Of a stretch of 64,000 nt of DNA, positions 59,380 through 64,000 are shown one piece after another; within the stretch, counting starts at the first letter, position 1; every line of letters begins with the position of its first letter. Origin of the DNA: Psoroptes ovis (taxonomy: Eukaryota > Arthropoda > Arachnida > Sarcoptiformes > Psoroptidae). A model generated the notes under the pieces. That model was not told where the DNA came from and did no database searches. It saw nothing but the letters and a program-made list of their open reading frames with translations. The stretch lies in contig PQWQ01000001.1 in assembly GCA_002943765.1 (NCBI GenBank), positions 4,933,501-4,997,500 of the forward strand. Reading direction: 5' to 3'. Both the position numbers and the translations under genes were made by a program.

Positions 59380-61981
59380 ATGGTATCGATAAACATCAAA
59401 TTATTATTCTATACATTTATATTGATATTTATGAATAATAATATTCATATTTATTCAATGGAAAATTCTGATAATGTCAATTCATTACCGACAGCATTCA
59501 CACCATTATTGCCGAAACGTTGTCCATCACCGCCTTGTTCTTGTAATGTTGATGATCAAAATCGTAAAACAGTTGATTGTACAAAATTAATGCATAATAT
59601 ACCGATTGATAAAATGGATACCGAAACACAAGTAATTATTCATATTTTTCAGTCAGTTTAATTAATTTCTCAAAATCAAATTTCCAAAGGTAATTAGAAT
59701 AATACCCGAACGTAATCGCTACAATTTATTAACATTAGGACGTATATTTACAAATTTGACCGAATTACAAGAGATACATATTATACGTAGTAAATTGCCA
59801 GCAATTGGTGAAATGACATTTTGTCCATTACATTGTAATCCTTGTCAATCGGTGATCAAAATTCTTGATCTAAGACAAAATAATATCAATGCAATAGTTC
59901 AAGGAAATTTTTATTGTCTAGATTCATTGGAAATATTAGATTTAAGTGATAACAATTTATCAGCTAGTTTGCCATCGGCACCTTTTGCAAAGTTGAAAAA
60001 TTTGCTAAAATTATCATTAGCAAGAAATAAACTCAATCAATTAGTGCCATTAATATTTCATTCATTAAGTTCATTGGAAGAACTTGACTTGAGTGAAAAT
60101 CCTCTTACCGAAATTTGGCCAGATGAATTGCGTGGTTTACCAAATCTTCGTGTCTTTAATCTAAGTGGTTGCAAATTAACACGAATCTACGGTTCAACGT
60201 TTCGAGGTATGTGGTTTTTTTTCTGTCAAGATTTCAATTTTCCAAAAATCATTTTAATTTCAAAATCAGAATTAATCAATTTGGAACATTTGGATTTGAG
60301 TCATAATCACCTTAAACATTTGAATCGATCATCGTTCAATGGTCTTTTGAATTTACGTGTACTATTGTTGAATCACAATTCAATAACAGTTTTACCTGAT
60401 CGTATATTTAGTGGTCTTAATTTGAATCACTTGGATTTATCCAATAATTTAATAAATCCATTAACGAATTGCGTATTTTGTTCGGTCGATGCCATCAGAA
60501 AACTCGATATATCTGAAAATAAAATCACATCATTTAGTTCTGGTCTATTGGAACCAATATCGAATTCATTAGAAAAATTATACATCGATCGAAATAAATA
60601 TTTGATTGATGCACCTTCATCATTGGTGGCACTACTACAACCATTACGTCAATTAAAATATTTATCAGCTTCTGCAATCAATCTTGATGAATCACTGCCT
60701 GAATCAACATTTGATTCATTAGAATCATTGATATTTTTGAATATATCCAACAATCGTTTGACCGAATTGAATAGTCGTTTATTAAGTCCAATGGCTATTG
60801 CATTAACTACTTTGGATGTTTCTAATAATAATTTACCATTCATTGATCCAAGTACATTTTTAATGTTTCAAAATATGAGATTTCTTTCGGAAGTATATTT
60901 ACATGGAAATCCATTCTCTTGTTATCGTTGTCAAATATTACCATTTATTGATTGGTTGAATAGTGATCCGGCTGAATATTGGAAAGTTTGTCCAAAATTG
61001 ACTGATGATGCAAATCGTTTGATTTATTGTGCACAATGTTCATTGCCTTCATCAATGGAAGGCCGATATCTACATGAACCTGGTTTGACCCATGAATTAG
61101 AATGGTGTACTAATCCTGAAGTACAATTAAGGCTTACAGCGTCAGAACCTCAAGTTGGTTTAGTATTAGCATTTTTGATCATTCTAAGTTTAGTGGCATT
61201 GATTTTGGTTGTGATCGCTATCTATCGAAAACATGGTGCCACATATTATACACAAGAAGATAAATTAACATCAAAAGAAGAGCTATATGCAGCCAGTGTT
61301 GGTGCACAGCCATTACATTGGTCAACAAAACCGACTACACCTAGCACTAATCATCGAATGGTATCCATAACCAGTAGTAATAATAATTATACAATATCAA
61401 GACAAAATACAATTTATTCGCCACAATCATCAATCGAACAGCCAACATTATTATCATCAAATCATGCAAATATAGTTCAACAGGCGACCATAATAGCAAA
61501 TGATAATCAACAACAGCAACAACAAACAAATATAAATAATAATGATTCAATTAGTGTAAGCGGTTGTAATCAATGTGTAAATAATGTTGGAGTTAAACAA
61601 GTAATCGCAGCGCTACCAGCGATGGCTGAAATGTTGGAAAATTCATTGAATAAAATCAGTATTGATTCAGATGATAGTCAAAATGTAAATAAATTGAAAA
61701 TCAAATCATCATCATTATCATTGGACACCGCATCCCAGCATCCACCACCGCTTCCATTGAAAAAATTATCGATTATGAATGAAATGAAACCAATAGATCA
61801 TCAATCACAATCATCGAAAGATAATTACGAACAAATATCAGTATTACCACCATCAATGAAAAATACTGACCAAATTGATTCGAATGAATTAAATAATAAT
61901 AATCATCAACAACAACAACAACAAATAGTCAATCAAATTGAAAATGATAATAATGATCGAAATGTTAACATTTACATTTAA
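59380..61981 (+). CDS. Leucine-rich-repeat transmembrane protein
   Basis: The exons are 59380-59631, 59690-60206 and 60270-61981, giving 826 residues. A signal sequence (FYTFILIFMNNNIHIYS) is followed by a Cys-rich N-terminal cap (CPSPPCSCNVDD). Roughly ten LRRs follow (for example LEILDLSDNNLSASLP, LEELDLSENPLTEIWP, LEHLDLSHNHLKHLN and LNHLDLSNNLINPL). A C-terminal cap has paired cysteines (NPFSCYRCQILPFIDWL, then CPKL and CAQC). One transmembrane helix (VGLVLAFLIILSLVALILVV) precedes a long Ser/Asn/Gln-rich cytoplasmic tail. The overall shape matches arthropod LRR adhesion or receptor proteins, but I cannot name the orthologue. The 63-bp second intron is a multiple of three without a stop, so its retention would add 21 residues. 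A 5' noncoding exon may lie at 56.3-56.7 kb. Confidence 0.85.
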
Positions 61982-62385
61982 TTTTTACATGATTTGTGAA
62001 TTTTTTTTTCTTCTTGACATATCAATAATTACATTGTTTTCTTATATGTTTGACATTGTTGTTGTTGTTGATGTTGTTGTTTTTGTTTAATAGCCAAAGA
62101 GAAAATGACAAATGATTTGCATTTCTTTTTTTTTTTTTTTTTCGTTCGTTCAATGTGATCATAACAATTATTCTTTGATTTCTGTTTTTCGCTTCAAACA
62201 ATCATTTCTTCATCATTATTCATTTTCAACAAATTCAATCATCATTAATTTATGATTGAGATTTTCCTTTTTTATTTAATTAACTTTGATTCTTTTTAAT
62301 TTTTGTTTCAAGAAAAAAAACAATTAGAAAGTGATAATGACAATTGATTTAAAAGAAAAAAAAATTACATAATTTAAAATAAAAT
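61982..62385. other. Convergent intergenic region
   Basis: This holds the 3' ends of the plus-strand LRR gene and the minus-strand cysteine protease gene. T-rich, with a (GTT)n stretch at about 62056-62080; no coding sequence. Confidence 0.5.
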
Positions 62386-63617
62386 TTAAAGCATAACAAC
62401 ATATGGATATTGTTCGATTCCCATGAAATTTTTATCGGCAATAAAATAGCCATAACCATTATCACCCCAAGTTGTTGACCAACTGTTTCGTACGATCCAA
62501 TATGGAACACCTTGTCTTGTACCATAACCAACAATATTGATTGCATGATAATTCTTTTTGTAACCACCATCAGTTTGATAAATTGATCGGCCACTGTGAA
62601 ATAAGATTGAATTTTTTTTTGAGATTTTTATAATCAAATATTCAACTAATTCAATCCAAAAAAATACATACTCATAATGACGGAAAGAATCCAAATCTCG
62701 GATACCAACGATTACTGACATGGCTGATTTTGTTGAGGCAAGAACTTTACGGATTTTATCGCCATTTGATAATGTAATTTGACAGAAGTTTGTAATACCA
62801 GTGCGTCGAGCATTTGGTTTTTGACATCGTCCCACCTATATTTTTTTGAATGAGACACTGAATTATGAATATCATCATACAAAAATTCGTAAACTTACAC
62901 GAGCTCGGTATGGATAACTTCGTTCATGAACGACACCGTTTCGCATAAGATAACGGAAACCATTTGGAATCGTGTCACCATCGCAACCGTGTTGTGAAGC
63001 ACAGTCAACCAATTCTTGTTCAGAAAGATCCAATGATACATTACGGAATGATAAATATGTTGATTCGACTGTAGCAACACTGGAGAAAGCCCAGCATGAG
63101 CCACATGCACCTTGATCCTTGATTCGTGTGAGATGACGCATTGCACGTAAATCCATTTCGCCTGGATATCTGGTTTGAGGAATTTGGCAAGCTGAATGAC
63201 CGGCATTCAAATCGAATTCTTGTTTCAAAGCTTCGAAAGCCATGTCACTCATCATGTATCGTCGTTTGAATTCGTCCAATCACTGTTTGAATTATGATAA
63301 TAATCATTACAATAACTACTTTGAATTTGAGAAAAATTGCATACCAAATCTGATAAATGATTGATGCGACCTTGTCCAGCTTCTTCGATATATTTCAATG
63401 AATTCAAGAAATTTTGACGGGCATTTTCTTCTGCTTCAGGGGTAGCATAGCTTTTGTTGAATGCTTTCTATTGAAGAAATTCAAGAAATTTTTAGATAAA
63501 AATTCAAAATTACTGAGAAAATTTTACTTTGAATTCTTCAAAAGTTTTGATTTCAGATGGATTAGCGTAAACTACGCTCAATACCATCAATGAGGCTATG
63601 GCCAAGACAAATTTCAT
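62386..63617 (-). CDS. Group 1 mite cysteine protease (papain family, allergen homologue) with in-frame TGA
   Basis: A secreted C1A protease of the gut, the family of the major mite allergens. The exons (minus) are 63617-63528, 63467-63345, 63282-62899, 62835-62672 and 62593-62386, giving 322 codons before the stop (family ~320). The signal peptide is MKFVLAIASLMVLSVVYA. The propeptide carries FEEFKKAFNKSYAT and NFLNSLKYI. The mature domain has the oxyanion Gln and the nucleophile in KDQGACGSCWAFS, LDLSEQELVDCASQHGC, the catalytic His in YHAINIVGYG and the Asn in IVRNSWSTTWGDNGYG. All splice phases agree, but the first codon of exon 3 (63282-63280) is TGA where the family has Ser. No other acceptor avoids it. 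The copy is therefore probably a recent pseudogene or nonsense allele, or there is a base error in the assembly. Confidence 0.9.
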
Positions 63618-64000
63618 TTTTTAACAATGTTTTGTTTGATTATTGATCAAGACAAAAGAAAAAATAAATTATGATGCTTAATTCATCAAAATCGAGTGAT
63701 ATTTATACTAAAAAAAATTGAATGATCTTCGCTCATCGATATATTATTATGTTGCGGAAAAGAATAGTAAAAGTTACTATTATTCTAATCAATAGTCTTT
63801 CAAAAAAAAATTGATCATCAATTAATTATCAATCATTAATTGAATGAATTTGATAAAAATTATTTGTCGCTAAACATAAACAACTACATGATTGATTGAT
63901 ATCCTGGTTTTTTCGATTAGTTTTCATTTCTGGTTGATTATTCCTAATAAGGAAATTTTATCAATGAAAAAAAAAGAAAACTTTTAAGATCACCTGACAT
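63618..64000. promoter_or_regulatory. Upstream region of the cysteine protease gene
   Basis: This stretch precedes the protease start codon on the minus strand. It is AT-rich. A TATA-like ATATTTATACT-type sequence (plus-strand GATATTTATACT at about 63699-63710) lies about 85 bases upstream of the ATG and may be part of the promoter. No coding sequence was seen. Confidence 0.35.

Noticed and set aside
1..64000. tRNA, rRNA and CRISPR arrays
   Set aside because: I looked for tRNA B-box-like GGTTCGAATCC sequences, rRNA-like GC-rich blocks and regularly spaced repeats. None were convincing. The palindromic mini-elements are dispersed, not arrayed.

Overview
The window is strongly AT-rich eukaryotic DNA with short GT-AG introns (many of 50-120 bp), frequent homopolymers and di-, tri- and tetranucleotide repeats. 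The gene content fits a compact arthropod genome. The gene at the right end is a group 1 mite cysteine protease, the family of the major house-dust-mite allergens, so the source is most likely an astigmatan mite such as Dermatophagoides or a close relative. I cannot fix the species from the sequence alone. Exon models below were built by hand from reading frame, splice-site phase and family similarity.

Left part (1-24.7 kb). A partial gene runs off the left edge on the minus strand. A complete UTP-glucose-1-phosphate uridylyltransferase (UGP2) follows on the plus strand. Two tandem minus-strand genes of the DPP4 (S9B prolyl oligopeptidase) family come next, with a plus-strand sulfatase-modifying factor gene (SUMF1, formylglycine-generating enzyme) between them. 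The right-hand DPP4 copy keeps every catalytic feature. The left-hand copy has lost the nucleophile, the acid, the histidine and the substrate-anchoring glutamates, yet it is open across 14 phase-consistent exons, so it looks like a pseudoenzyme. Its last intron, about 55 bp originally, holds a complete and very young Ty3/gypsy-type LTR retrotransposon in the same orientation.

Middle part (24.7-40.7 kb). Sixteen kilobases hold almost no recognisable coding sequence. There is one convincing minus-strand first exon near 32.8 kb, one small membrane/secreted ORF near 25.4 kb, simple repeats, and several ~80-bp palindromic elements with mariner-like ends.

Right part (40.7-64 kb). There is a low-complexity Asn/Ser/Pro-rich secreted or membrane protein (plus), a GIT-family ArfGAP scaffold (minus) and ribosomal protein eL43/RPL37A (plus). 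A second 8-9 kb gene-poor stretch follows, with more palindromic elements and one TTAA-flanked piggyBac-like MITE. Next come two tandem minus-strand genes for small secreted helical proteins, possibly nested in the 5' intron of a plus-strand leucine-rich-repeat transmembrane receptor. The window ends with the group 1 cysteine protease on the minus strand. That protease has intact catalytic residues but an in-frame TGA in its propeptide region.

The genes do not form one pathway. The main second-look items are the active/inactive DPP4 pair with the intronic retrotransposon, the eight-copy family of short palindromic elements, the nonsense codon in the protease gene, and the nested pair of unknown secreted proteins.
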